A DNA stretch of 19,125 nucleotides from CAYLNH01 sp964384625 (GTDB lineage: Bacteria > Verrucomicrobiota > Lentisphaeria > JABSQK01): assembly GCA_964384625.1 (NCBI GenBank), contig CAYLNH010000126.1:1-19125 (forward strand), in the 5' to 3' direction. The notes beneath the pieces were generated by a model. The model saw only the letters and a list, made by a program, of their open reading frames with translations. It had not been told where the DNA came from and did no database searches. Below are positions 7,978-17,622 of the stretch, one piece after another; position 1 is the first letter of the stretch, and each line of letters starts with the position of its first letter. A program made the position numbers and the translations under genes.

Positions 7978-8243
7978 AATTTCGGACCCGGATTGCCGGG
8001 GATATCGGGAAGGTGAATTGCCTGGTTTCGGACGTTGGGATACCGGTGACGCCGTCGGCGTCGAGAATGGCGGCGGCACGGTTGAGAGGCGGTCAGCCGA
8101 GCGGCCGGGCAAGCGTTTGCGTGGCAATGACACTGTCGCTGATGCTGTCGTAATGTTCGGCAGCCCGCAACGGCCCACGGCCGCCGCCCGCAGTGGGCCG
8201 GCGTTGCCGTTCTGTGATGGCGGTGGAATTCAGCATTGGTCAT
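7974..8243 (-). CDS. Possible small ORF coupled to the AAA+ gene
   Basis: An 89-codon frame starts at ATG 8243 behind a good ribosome site (GAGGA, about 8 bases away) and ends with a TGA that overlaps the AAA+ ATG as ATGA, the same junction seen between the regulator and vWA genes. The product is rich in His, Arg and Cys (for example HRHH and RRRRRHR) with no family character, which is typical of a chance frame in GC-rich DNA. It may act only to deliver ribosomes to the AAA+ start. Otherwise the 341-bp gap 7978-8318 shows nothing further. Confidence 0.25.
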   Translation of the reverse strand: MTNAEFHRHHRTATPAHCGRRPWAVAGCRTLRQHQRQCHCHANACPAARLTASQPCRRHSRRRRRHRYPNVRNQAIHLPDIPGNPGPKL

Positions 8244-8318
8244 TCCTCATCGTGGTGCAGTTACCCCCGGAACGGATGTCGCGGGCGATCCTGTCATGCA
8301 TTTCCGAAACCGCGCCGG

Positions 8319-10769
8319 CTACGACTTCGGCAGTCGAGTCTGCAGCCGCTCCAGCTGCTCCCAGAGCTTGACGGTCGCCGCCGCATCCGGCGGTGAGCCG
8401 TCAAGCTGCTGCGTAATCCCGTCGAGAACATCGGCGACGTCCGTGCTGTCGTGGCCGCGGAGTGCCTGCGACAGCAGCCGCAGTTCCGTGCGGTGGTCGA
8501 ACAGCGCCTGCGCCAGGCTGTCGGTGCCTTGCTCCAGCGCCTGGTGCAGGTCCTCGATGATCTCCGCCAGTCGCTTCAGGGTATCCTCGAGAGGCATCGA
8601 CGGCTGCGGCGCTTCGGGCGCTTCGACCTGGTCGTCCGCGTCATGATCGAAGATGGCGCCGAGCAGATTGCTGATCAGGCCGCCATTCCTTTTCGGACAC
8701 TCGCGAGCGGGGCTGCCGCTGCGGAGCCTGAGGCTTCTGCCGCCACGTACGCGGGCGCGTTTCCCTTCGCGGATGAAGGCTTCGGGTGGTGCTGAACACG
8801 GAGGCTTGCCCTTGAATGTGGCGGCCATCGTCGCCATACGGGACTGTGACAGCGTGCACTCTGCTTCCTGCAGCATGTCCCAGCCCTCGGCCGGCTCGAC
8901 CGCCTGGGTGACCCCGATCGGTTTGCCGTCGGCAGTGATTGTTTGGGACTTGTCGACGGCGACGAACGCGGTATAGCGACAGAGCACGCCGAACCGCAAG
9001 GAGGTCCCGGTGATGGCGTCCTCAAGGTCCTCCCCGGCGCAGCCGCTGACCATCAGGTCCTCCATGTCGCGGATCCGGTTGCGGGCCCAGATGTGGCTGA
9101 TCGCGGTGTTCGCCGACTCCTGACCGGTTACCGTCGCGGTCCACGTCTCGCTGTTGTGCTTGGCGGCGACATCGATGGTGATGTCATCCTCCCGGCTCCG
9201 GTAGCGGCCGGCGATGACCGCCGGCGTCCCGGCGAAGAGATCCGGCGACCGCAGCGGTGTGATGCTGTCCGGCTGCAGTGTGGCGCCGCGGATCTTGATT
9301 ACCAGATCCGTCAGCACCGGGGTCGCGATCCGCCGGTGCGTGCGGTCCATGACCTCGTCGAGGCGGTCCTCACTTTCGATCAGCTCGCAGTGCCCGCCGC
9401 CTGCCGTGGCCAAGCGCTGGAGGAACCCTTCGTTGACGGCGCGATCGATGCCGAGTGTGAAGATGCGGATCTGCTCGACCTTCTTGCCGAGCTGCTTCAG
9501 GATGTGGTCTTCATTGCCGACCTGCCCGTCGGTGACGAGCACGATGATCTTGTCGGTGTCCGTCCCGTCCGGTTCGAGCATCTTGACCGCGGCGTTCAGC
9601 GGTTCGGCCATTTCGGTGCCGCCGCGGGCGTCGACCTGGCCGAGCCATTCGACGGTGCGGAAGCGGTCGCGGTTGGTCGCCGGCTGCAGCCGGCGGGCGT
9701 CGCGGCCCGGCGGCAGTTCAACCACGGTGTCGAATGCGAGCACGGCGAAACGGTCGCGATCGGTCAGGGTGTCGACCATGCGGCCGAGGGCGCGCCGGGC
9801 GCAGACCATCTTCCAGCCGCCCATGCTGCCGGAACGGTCGAGGATGAAGACGACATCGCGCTTCGGCGTAATCTCCGCCGCGCCGGCCGGCGGCACCAGC
9901 GTCAGCTGGAACGTGCCTTCGCTGCCGTCTTCGTCGGGGACCACAGCCAGGTTCGTCCGGATGGTGTCCGCGGCAACGTTGAAGCGCAGGATGAAGTCGC
10001 GGTTCAGACGCTCGCCGGGATACAACGCGATGGTCCACGTGCCGCTGTCGTCTTCCTGCTTTGATATTGCATGCAGCGACGAACGAATGTCGCTGACCGG
10101 CAGTCCGCCGCCGTCCAACTTGACTTCCAGCGACAGCTGCACAGGGTTCGGAAAGCCCGGCAGCAGGACCGGCGGGCTGATCCGCGAGGCATCCGGCACC
10201 ACGTTGGTATCGACTGCGACGCCGTCACCGACGGAGGCGCCGTCGAGCGCGATGCCTGGGATGTAGCGCGGGGCGACCACGAACGGAAAGCGGAACTCGG
10301 CTTCGCCGTCGAAGTAGGTCAGCGGCCCGGACAGCTCCAGTTCCACGTGCGCGGCTTCACCGGGCATGGTGTTGCCGACCTGCATCGAGAAAACGCTGGG
10401 CCGGTCTTCCTCGGCGAGGGCCGCGCGATGACCATCCTGAATCGCCTGTTCGTACTCCCGGCGCGCCTGCTGGCGTTCCTTGAGCTCACCCTCAATGACG
10501 CGGTCGGCCACCTTCAGGCGGAACCGGGTCACCGCCGCTCGGCTGGGCAGCGGGAAGATATAGGTCGCTTCCAGGGGGTTGTCGAAGGCGTTCACGAACG
10601 TCTGCGACACGGTCTGAGTGCAGGACAACCCGGTGATCCGGGCGCCGATGTCCATGGCTTGCAGCGGCAGGACGCCGGCCGCGGTTTCGAGGGCGCCGAA
10701 GCCGCCGTCGGGGTCGGGCCCGTAGATGTACTGCTCGTGGTCGTCGATCCGTGGCAGGGCTTGATTCAT
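8319..10769 (-). CDS. VIT and von Willebrand factor A domain protein
   Basis: The protein has 816 residues with no signal peptide, membrane segment or sorting motif, so it is probably cytoplasmic. A VIT domain (about 30-150) includes FVNAFDNPLEATYIFPLP, a hallmark stretch of the family, and the helical REYEQAI segment. A beta-rich linker leads to a vWA domain (about 304-475) with an intact metal site: DRSGS (Asp311, Ser313, Ser315), GGT near 385 and TDG (Asp414). The C-terminal third ends in a mostly helical region (about 715-816), preceded by an Arg-rich patch near 680-705. VIT-vWA proteins are known as adhesion or scaffold modules. With a AAA+ gene downstream, a MoxR/vWA-like chaperone role is a reasonable inference. 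ATG 10769 overlaps the regulator's stop codon (ATGA) and has GGAGA just upstream, so translation is probably coupled. Confidence 0.9.
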   Translation of the reverse strand: MNQALPRIDDHEQYIYGPDPDGGFGALETAAGVLPLQAMDIGARITGLSCTQTVSQTFVNAFDNPLEATYIFPLPSRAAVTRFRLKVADRVIEGELKERQQARREYEQAIQDGHRAALAEEDRPSVFSMQVGNTMPGEAAHVELELSGPLTYFDGEAEFRFPFVVAPRYIPGIALDGASVGDGVAVDTNVVPDASRISPPVLLPGFPNPVQLSLEVKLDGGGLPVSDIRSSLHAISKQEDDSGTWTIALYPGERLNRDFILRFNVAADTIRTNLAVVPDEDGSEGTFQLTLVPPAGAAEITPKRDVVFILDRSGSMGGWKMVCARRALGRMVDTLTDRDRFAVLAFDTVVELPPGRDARRLQPATNRDRFRTVEWLGQVDARGGTEMAEPLNAAVKMLEPDGTDTDKIIVLVTDGQVGNEDHILKQLGKKVEQIRIFTLGIDRAVNEGFLQRLATAGGGHCELIESEDRLDEVMDRTHRRIATPVLTDLVIKIRGATLQPDSITPLRSPDLFAGTPAVIAGRYRSREDDITIDVAAKHNSETWTATVTGQESANTAISHIWARNRIRDMEDLMVSGCAGEDLEDAITGTSLRFGVLCRYTAFVAVDKSQTITADGKPIGVTQAVEPAEGWDMLQEAECTLSQSRMATMAATFKGKPPCSAPPEAFIREGKRARVRGGRSLRLRSGSPARECPKRNGGLISNLLGAIFDHDADDQVEAPEAPQPSMPLEDTLKRLAEIIEDLHQALEQGTDSLAQALFDHRTELRLLSQALRGHDSTDVADVLDGITQQLDGSPPDAAATVKLWEQLERLQTRLPKS

Positions 10770-11449
10770 TGTTCATCTCCTGATTCCCGCGGGTCGTACA
10801 GGAGCCCGCGCCGGGCCAGTTCAGTGATCAGTGGTTGGGCAGCCCGGCGCAGAGCCGCAAGGTCACGATCCTCCACGTTGTTGCCCGTCCACAACAGCAC
10901 CGCGTCGTCATTCAGTCGGAGACTCTGCAGTCCTGTGGCGGCGGGCAGGGGTTTCGGTTCGTTCGGCGCCGAGGCGTCGGTTACGCGCCAGAACGGTTGC
11001 CGTCGACGACCAACGCCAACGGCGGCGGCGTTCTCTTCCTGTGGTTCAGCCTCTGACTCCTCCGTCGGGCTCCACTCCAGGTCGGCTTGCGATGGGTTCG
11101 CCGGCAGCTGCGCCATCGCGGCCAGGGCGGCGAGCGGCCGGCCCGTCAGACGCTGTTGGATGTCGACCAGGTTCAAGCCCGCGGCCTGCAGACGTTTGAC
11201 GGCGACGACCTGGAGCAGGTGACGCCAGCCGTAGTAGGCCGTGCGCCCGCGCATCTCCGCCGGGCGATCCAGAAGCCCGATGGTCGTGTAGTAGCGGAGG
11301 GCGCGTTCATTTGGAATGGATCGCACGCGGCCGCTGGCAACGCCGTCGTAGTCGACGGCCAGCGCCTGTTCGGCCCGGGCCTGCAGCTCGGCGATGGTCC
11401 ACCGGGGCTCAGGTGCTTGCGGCCCGGCAGTTGTCTGTGTCTGGTTCAT
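10766..11449 (-). CDS. MerR-type transcriptional regulator
   Basis: This 227-residue DNA-binding protein has a MerR-like winged helix at about 17-102, with the family marks LRYYTTIGLLDRP (51-63), RTAYYGWRHLLQV (69-81) and the following helix AAGLNLVDIQQRL. Residues about 118-165 are a polar linker. Residues about 170-220 form a small helical C-terminal domain of unknown ligand, with no obvious metal-binding cysteines. The gene is first in the cassette with the VIT-vWA and AAA+ genes and overlaps the former by 4 bases. A near-consensus promoter sits so close that the transcript may begin at the ATG. An imperfect dyad in its spacer fits MerR-style autoregulation. What signal it senses cannot be read from sequence. 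Confidence 0.85.
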   Translation of the reverse strand: MNQTQTTAGPQAPEPRWTIAELQARAEQALAVDYDGVASGRVRSIPNERALRYYTTIGLLDRPAEMRGRTAYYGWRHLLQVVAVKRLQAAGLNLVDIQQRLTGRPLAALAAMAQLPANPSQADLEWSPTEESEAEPQEENAAAVGVGRRRQPFWRVTDASAPNEPKPLPAATGLQSLRLNDDAVLLWTGNNVEDRDLAALRRAAQPLITELARRGLLYDPRESGDEQ

Positions 11450-11455
11450 ACCAGC

Positions 11456-11481
11456 AATATAACACTGTAATATAACACTGT
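11456..11481. repeat. Tandem 13-bp repeat and operator-like dyad
   Basis: AATATAACACTGT occurs twice head to tail (11456-11468 and 11469-11481), exactly. An imperfect dyad, ACTGTAATATAACACT (11464-11479, 12 of 16 positions symmetric), lies almost entirely in the promoter spacer. That is where MerR-family proteins are known to bind, so this is the likely operator of the adjacent regulator. Confidence 0.6.
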
Positions 11482-11484
11482 CAA
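11456..11484 (-). promoter_or_regulatory. Strong sigma70-like promoter, probably leaderless
   Basis: On the minus strand, a perfect -35 TTGACA (11484-11479), a 17-base spacer and -10 TATATT (11461-11456) precede ATG 11449. Only six bases (GCTGGT) separate the -10 from the ATG, so the predicted start is at or next to the A of ATG and no ribosome site fits in between. Confidence 0.75.
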
Positions 11485-11886
11485 CGATGTTGCTGCGGTT
11501 TTCCGGCGGGATCTGTCGGGGCGGCGGCGGTGATGACCGGCCCGGGCTGCCCCGGCGGCGGCGGGCGCGGCCTTGGATTTTGGGTCAAATCCGGCGGTTT
11601 CGAGACCGGAATACGGTCGGCGGCGGCGGGGACCGTGACTTTCCCCGGTTCCATTTGTTTTGGGGGTAAACTCCGGGTTTAAACCGGCGGAAATGGCGAT
11701 ATACTGTGGTGCCGCCCGGAATCCGGGCGTGGCTCCTCGGAAGCGGGCGCCTGGTTTTCGGTTGTTGGAAACCTCTGGTTGGCTGCGCTCCGGGGATGGC
11801 GTGAAGAACTGTAACGATTCCGGTTCTGGGCTCGATTTGGCGGTCCAGGGCAGCGGGAGATTTTGCACGAATGGTAGGTATGTTCC
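11485..11886. other. Divergent intergenic region upstream of the fusion gene
   Basis: About 400 bp with no coding sequence. It contains a hairpin GGATTT-TGGGTC-AAATCC (11575-11592), a 10-bp palindrome GGTTTAAACC (11676-11685) and a -10-like TATACT (11700-11705) without a good -35. The palindrome lies about where a -35 would be, so it could be an operator for the downstream fusion gene. If transcription starts near 11712 the leader would be about 175 nt. Confidence 0.4.
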
Positions 11887-14800
11887 GTGGATAAAACCAC
11901 CGGCCTCGATATTTACCGGGCCGCGTATGCGTCCCGTCTGGTCGACGACGCTGAGATGGGTTTGGTGCGGGCCGGCCTGTCCGCGTTCTATGTTCCCTGT
12001 GCCGGCCATGAAGCCATGGCCGCGCTGCCGCAAATCCTGGGCGCGTCCGACTGGCTGCACTGTCACTATCGCGATCGCGCCGTGGTCATCGCCCGCGGCG
12101 TCGGTCTGGACACGTTTTTTCTGGATGCGCTGAGCAAGACCACCGCCAAGGCCGGCGGCCGGCGGATGCCGGGCTTCCCCTGTGAGCGCCGGTTGAACAT
12201 CCTCAGCACGCCGACGGTCGTCGGCAACAACGGGGTCCAGGCGGTCGGCGTGGCGCAAGTCGTCCGGGACCAGCCGACAAACCCGGTGGTCTACTGCGGC
12301 GTCGGCGACGGCAGTACCCAGCAGGGCGAGTTCTTCGAAGCAGTGGCCGAGGCCGTCCGCCATGCGGTCCCGGTGTTGTTCGTCGTCCAGGACAACCAGT
12401 TTGCGCTGTCCACGCCGACTGCCGGCAAGACGTTCTATTCCCTGCCGACGGGCGACGCCGAGGATTTCCTCGGACTGCCGATCATCCGGCTGGACGGCAC
12501 CGACGTCCCGGCGGTGCACGACACGCTGGCGGATGTAGTCGACCGTATGCGGCAGGATCGCCGGCCGGCGTTGGTCCTTCTGACGGTGGAACGACTGCGC
12601 AGCCATACGAGTTCGGACGACCATACGGTATATCGTGAGGCCCGCGACCTCGACCATGCGACGGCGGCCTGCGATCCGCTCAAGAATCTGCGGGAGTGGC
12701 TGTCGACAGCCGGTGCGACGGAAGACGAATTGACTGCTGTTGAAGCGGAGGTCCAGGCCGAGGTCGATGCGGCTCTCGCCGCCGCCAAGGCCGCCGCCCC
12801 GGCCGAGCCGGATACCTGTCTGGACGTCGCCCCGCCGTTGCCGGGCGACGTGGACCGCGAGTACCGCGGTGACGCCGGGGACGTGACCATGCTCGAGGCG
12901 ATGCGCGGCGTGCTGCACCGGCAACTGGCCGAGCATCCGGACGTCAGCGTTTTCGGCGAGGACCTCGAAGATCCGAAGGGCGACGTGTTCGGCTTGAGCC
13001 GCGGCTTGAGCACCGACTTCCCCGGTCGGGTGACCAACACGGCCCTGGCCGAGGCGACCATTGTCGGCACGGCAATCGGCCGGGCCGTCGCCGGCGCCCG
13101 GCCCGTGGCCTGTCTGCAGTTTGCGGATTTCCTGCCGGTGGCCTACAACCAGATCGCCTCAGAGATGGCAACCATGTATTGGCGGACGAAGGGCGACTGG
13201 ACCGCCGCCGCGGTGGTCATGGCCCCGTGCGGCGGCTATCGGCCGGGACTCGGCCCGTTCCACGCGCAGACGCCGTCGACGGCGATGGCCCATATTCCCG
13301 GGCTGGACGTCTGCATCCCGGCGACGGCCGGCGATGCCGCCGGCCTTTTGCGGGCGGCGATCGAGTCGGACCGGCCGACCCTGCTGTTCTATCCGAAGAG
13401 CCTGCTGAACGACCGCCATGTGGGCACCACCGACGATCTCGACAGCCACTACGTCCCCATCGGCAAGGCCCGCGTGGTCCAGACCGGCCGCGATCTGACG
13501 CTGGTCACCTGGGGCAGTACGCTGCCCGTCTGCCGCGAAGCGGCGGCGGCCCTGGCCGAGAACGACTTCACGGTTGAACTGATTGATCTGCGAACCGTCT
13601 CCCCCTGGGATCGCGACGCGGTGATTGCCTCGGCGAACAAGACCAAGCGCGTCCTGGTCGTTCACGAAGACAACGAAGGCGCCGGCATCGGCGGCGACAT
13701 GGTTGCGACCGTTCTGGATGCCTGCGGTCAGGACGTCAAAGCGTCCCGCCTCGGCCGGGCCGATACGCATATCCCCTATGACTACCGCAGCCAACTGGCG
13801 ATTCTGCCCTCGGTCAAATCGGTGGTCGACACCGCCGCCGAACTGCTGGATTGCGAGGTCGCCTGGGAGCCGGCAGTGGCGGAAGAGGGCGGCTACCTGA
13901 TCATCAACGCCATCGGCCCGAGCCCGTCGGACCGCAACATCACGATCCAGGAGTTCCTGGTGGCCGTCGGCGATGTGGTCGAAGCCGAAGCCCCGCTGGC
14001 CGCGGTGGAGGCGGACAAGACCTCCATGGACTTGGCGTCGCCGGCCGCCGGCGAGGTGGCGGAATTCCTGGCGGCGGTCGGGGATACCCTCGACGTCGGT
14101 ACGCCGTTGATCCGGCTGAAGCTCGCCGAAGGCGAAACGGCGCGTCAGATCGCCGCCGACGACCCCGGCAAACCGGTCCTTACCCGGCGCGTTGTGGTGG
14201 AGGCCGCCGGCGAGGCCGCAACCCGGTCGCCGGCGTTCATCTCGTCCATCTGCGCCGTCACCGGTTCCCGCGCCCGCAGCAACGACGAACTGATTGCCGA
14301 ATGCCCGGGCTGGACCTCCGAAGACATCCTGCGCCGCACCGGCATCCGCAGCCGCTTCTGGCTGGGCGAGGACGAGGATGTCCTCAGTCTGGCGGTCGAT
14401 GCAAGCCGAGCCCTGCTGGACGCCGAAGGCCTGACGCTGTCCGACCTGGACGCGATCGTCTGCAGTACCGGCACCCCCGGCTTTATGACGCCGTCGCTGG
14501 CCTGCCGTGTCCTGCGTTCGCTGGCGACCGGCGACGACAAGAAACATATCCAGGCCCACGACGTCAACGCCGCCTGCTCCGGCTACCTCTACGCCCTGCA
14601 GCAATGCTACGACATCATTGCCGGCGGGCGGGCTGAGAAGATCCTGCTGGTAACCGCGGAAACCCTCTCCAGACTGCTGGATGCCGACGATCCCGAGACG
14701 TATTTCCTCTTCGGCGATGCCGCCACCGCAACGCTGATCTGCAGTGAGCAACGCCGGGGCAACATCAACGCCGAACTGCATCGTCCGGTGTTGTCGGCGT

Positions 14801-15201
14801 TGGGGGTGGACGACCAGGTGCTGTTCGTGCCGGCGATCGGCACCGGCGACCACGTTGAGATGGACGGGCGCCCGGTGTTCCGTCTGGCGGTGCAGCAGAT
14901 GCTGGCGATGATGCGGCAGGCCTGCGCCCCGGAGGGCCTCGAAGTCGAAGACCTCTCCGTCGTTGTCCCGCATCAGGCCAATGCCCGCATCATCGAAGCG
15001 ATCCGCAAGAACCAGCATCTGCCGAAAGTGAAGGTCTTCAATGAGATCGAGAACTACGGCAACACGTCTTCGAACACCATCCCGATCAGTCTGGTAAGTC
15101 TGTTCGCCGCCGGCGGCGAACGCGTCGCCGGCCCGATCGGGCTCACCGCCTTCGGCGGCGGCTTCACCTTCGGCGCCGCCGTGCTCTTCCCGCAGGGATA
15201 A
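11887..15201 (+). CDS. Fused 2-oxoacid dehydrogenase E1-alpha/E1-beta, lipoyl domain and ketosynthase III
   Basis: One uninterrupted frame of 1104 residues holds four parts. E1-alpha (about 1-300) has the thiamine diphosphate motif GDGSTQQGEFFEA starting near 140 and ending in QDNQ (168-171), plus GGRRMPG as in branched-chain-type enzymes. E1-beta (about 330-660) has FGEDL (Glu358) and FHAQTPSTAMAHIPGL (His459). A lipoyl domain (about 675-747) has its modified lysine in EADKTSMDL (Lys711). Ketosynthase III (about 782-1104) has TGIRSRFW, AACSG (Cys897), VVPHQAN (His1029) and NYGNTSSN (Asn1059), a complete FabH triad. No E2 acyltransferase, subunit-binding or E3 domain is present. Inference: a 2-oxoacid, perhaps branched-chain, is decarboxylated, loaded on the lipoyl arm and passed to the ketosynthase for condensation with malonyl-ACP. 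The GTG start at 11887 is chosen because nearby ATGs are out of frame; the ribosome site is weak. No fatty-acid or polyketide genes flank it. Confidence 0.9.
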   Translation: MDKTTGLDIYRAAYASRLVDDAEMGLVRAGLSAFYVPCAGHEAMAALPQILGASDWLHCHYRDRAVVIARGVGLDTFFLDALSKTTAKAGGRRMPGFPCERRLNILSTPTVVGNNGVQAVGVAQVVRDQPTNPVVYCGVGDGSTQQGEFFEAVAEAVRHAVPVLFVVQDNQFALSTPTAGKTFYSLPTGDAEDFLGLPIIRLDGTDVPAVHDTLADVVDRMRQDRRPALVLLTVERLRSHTSSDDHTVYREARDLDHATAACDPLKNLREWLSTAGATEDELTAVEAEVQAEVDAALAAAKAAAPAEPDTCLDVAPPLPGDVDREYRGDAGDVTMLEAMRGVLHRQLAEHPDVSVFGEDLEDPKGDVFGLSRGLSTDFPGRVTNTALAEATIVGTAIGRAVAGARPVACLQFADFLPVAYNQIASEMATMYWRTKGDWTAAAVVMAPCGGYRPGLGPFHAQTPSTAMAHIPGLDVCIPATAGDAAGLLRAAIESDRPTLLFYPKSLLNDRHVGTTDDLDSHYVPIGKARVVQTGRDLTLVTWGSTLPVCREAAAALAENDFTVELIDLRTVSPWDRDAVIASANKTKRVLVVHEDNEGAGIGGDMVATVLDACGQDVKASRLGRADTHIPYDYRSQLAILPSVKSVVDTAAELLDCEVAWEPAVAEEGGYLIINAIGPSPSDRNITIQEFLVAVGDVVEAEAPLAAVEADKTSMDLASPAAGEVAEFLAAVGDTLDVGTPLIRLKLAEGETARQIAADDPGKPVLTRRVVVEAAGEAATRSPAFISSICAVTGSRARSNDELIAECPGWTSEDILRRTGIRSRFWLGEDEDVLSLAVDASRALLDAEGLTLSDLDAIVCSTGTPGFMTPSLACRVLRSLATGDDKKHIQAHDVNAACSGYLYALQQCYDIIAGGRAEKILLVTAETLSRLLDADDPETYFLFGDAATATLICSEQRRGNINAELHRPVLSALGVDDQVLFVPAIGTGDHVEMDGRPVFRLAVQQMLAMMRQACAPEGLEVEDLSVVVPHQANARIIEAIRKNQHLPKVKVFNEIENYGNTSSNTIPISLVSLFAAGGERVAGPIGLTAFGGGFTFGAAVLFPQG

Positions 15202-15266
15202 CTCCACCGGTCGTCCCGGCCACGCGCGAGAACACCGGCAACCGCGAGTTTCGACGTTCCCGCAAC

Positions 15267-17096
<1,830 letters not shown>

Positions 17097-17622
17097 AGTG
17101 TGGATCCAATGATCAGCAAGGTCGCGTGCGAAGGACCGATACAGTGCCGCGGGAAGGAGCGAATGTAAAGCCGTACAAACGGTGCTTCGTAATGCGTCAG
17201 TGGCGAGTGCGGACGTCTTCGCGCCGCTGTTCTGCCGCCGCCGGCCTTATGCCGCCGGAACACCGGTCGGTATGCTGTCCCGATGTGTCCCCCGGTTCTT
17301 TCCGGGCCCGGGAGAACTGAAGGGAGGCCGAGACTCCCCCGGCATAGGCAGGTGGATCTTTGCACGGCAGGTATAGCTGACGGACCATTACTTCGCCGGA
17401 GACGAACCTGTCGTGGCGGAACATCAGATTCGGGCGCACCGGGTCACAGAGGCATTATTGGTTTCTTGATCTCCCGCTTCCATCAGCCGGCTCGAAGACA
17501 TACAGTAGAGGGAAAGACTGCAGGAAAGCCGTAAGCCGCTGCCGTGTCAGCGGCTTACTTGAACAAGGGCATCCAGGCAGCGCCTGAGGCCGGAAGTTGG
17601 CCAGAAAGAGTGAGAGACCCCA
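17097..17622. other. 526-bp divergent intergenic region with several hairpins
   Basis: No gene is supported; the short open frames lack family character. Three inverted repeats stand out: an imperfect GTTCTTTCC/GGGAGAAC hairpin (17295-17317), GGGAG-GCCGAGA-CTCCC (17322-17338), and the perfect 11-bp hairpin at 17531-17558. The first two may belong to one dispersed element spanning roughly 17290-17370, but no second copy lies in the window to prove it. Confidence 0.5.
17531..17558. repeat. Perfect 11-bp hairpin in leader of the six-hairpin protein gene
   Basis: GTAAGCCGCTG and CAGCGGCTTAC are exact inverted copies around the loop CCGTGT. They lie 64 bases before ATG 17623. On the plus strand the hairpin is followed by TTGAAC, not a T run, so an intrinsic terminator is doubtful. 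An RNA structure controlling the downstream gene, or an operator, is possible. Confidence 0.75.

Noticed and set aside
7978..8178. Upstream start at 8178 for the AAA+ protein
   Set aside because: The 67-residue extension is Pro/Ser/Arg-rich and unlike the folded N-domain that begins at MTKTSNYPIYGL; kept only as an alternative.
8943..11222. Plus-strand open frames opposite the VIT-vWA and MerR genes
   Set aside because: They are shadows; the minus-strand genes have recognisable domains, ribosome sites and an ATGA overlap.
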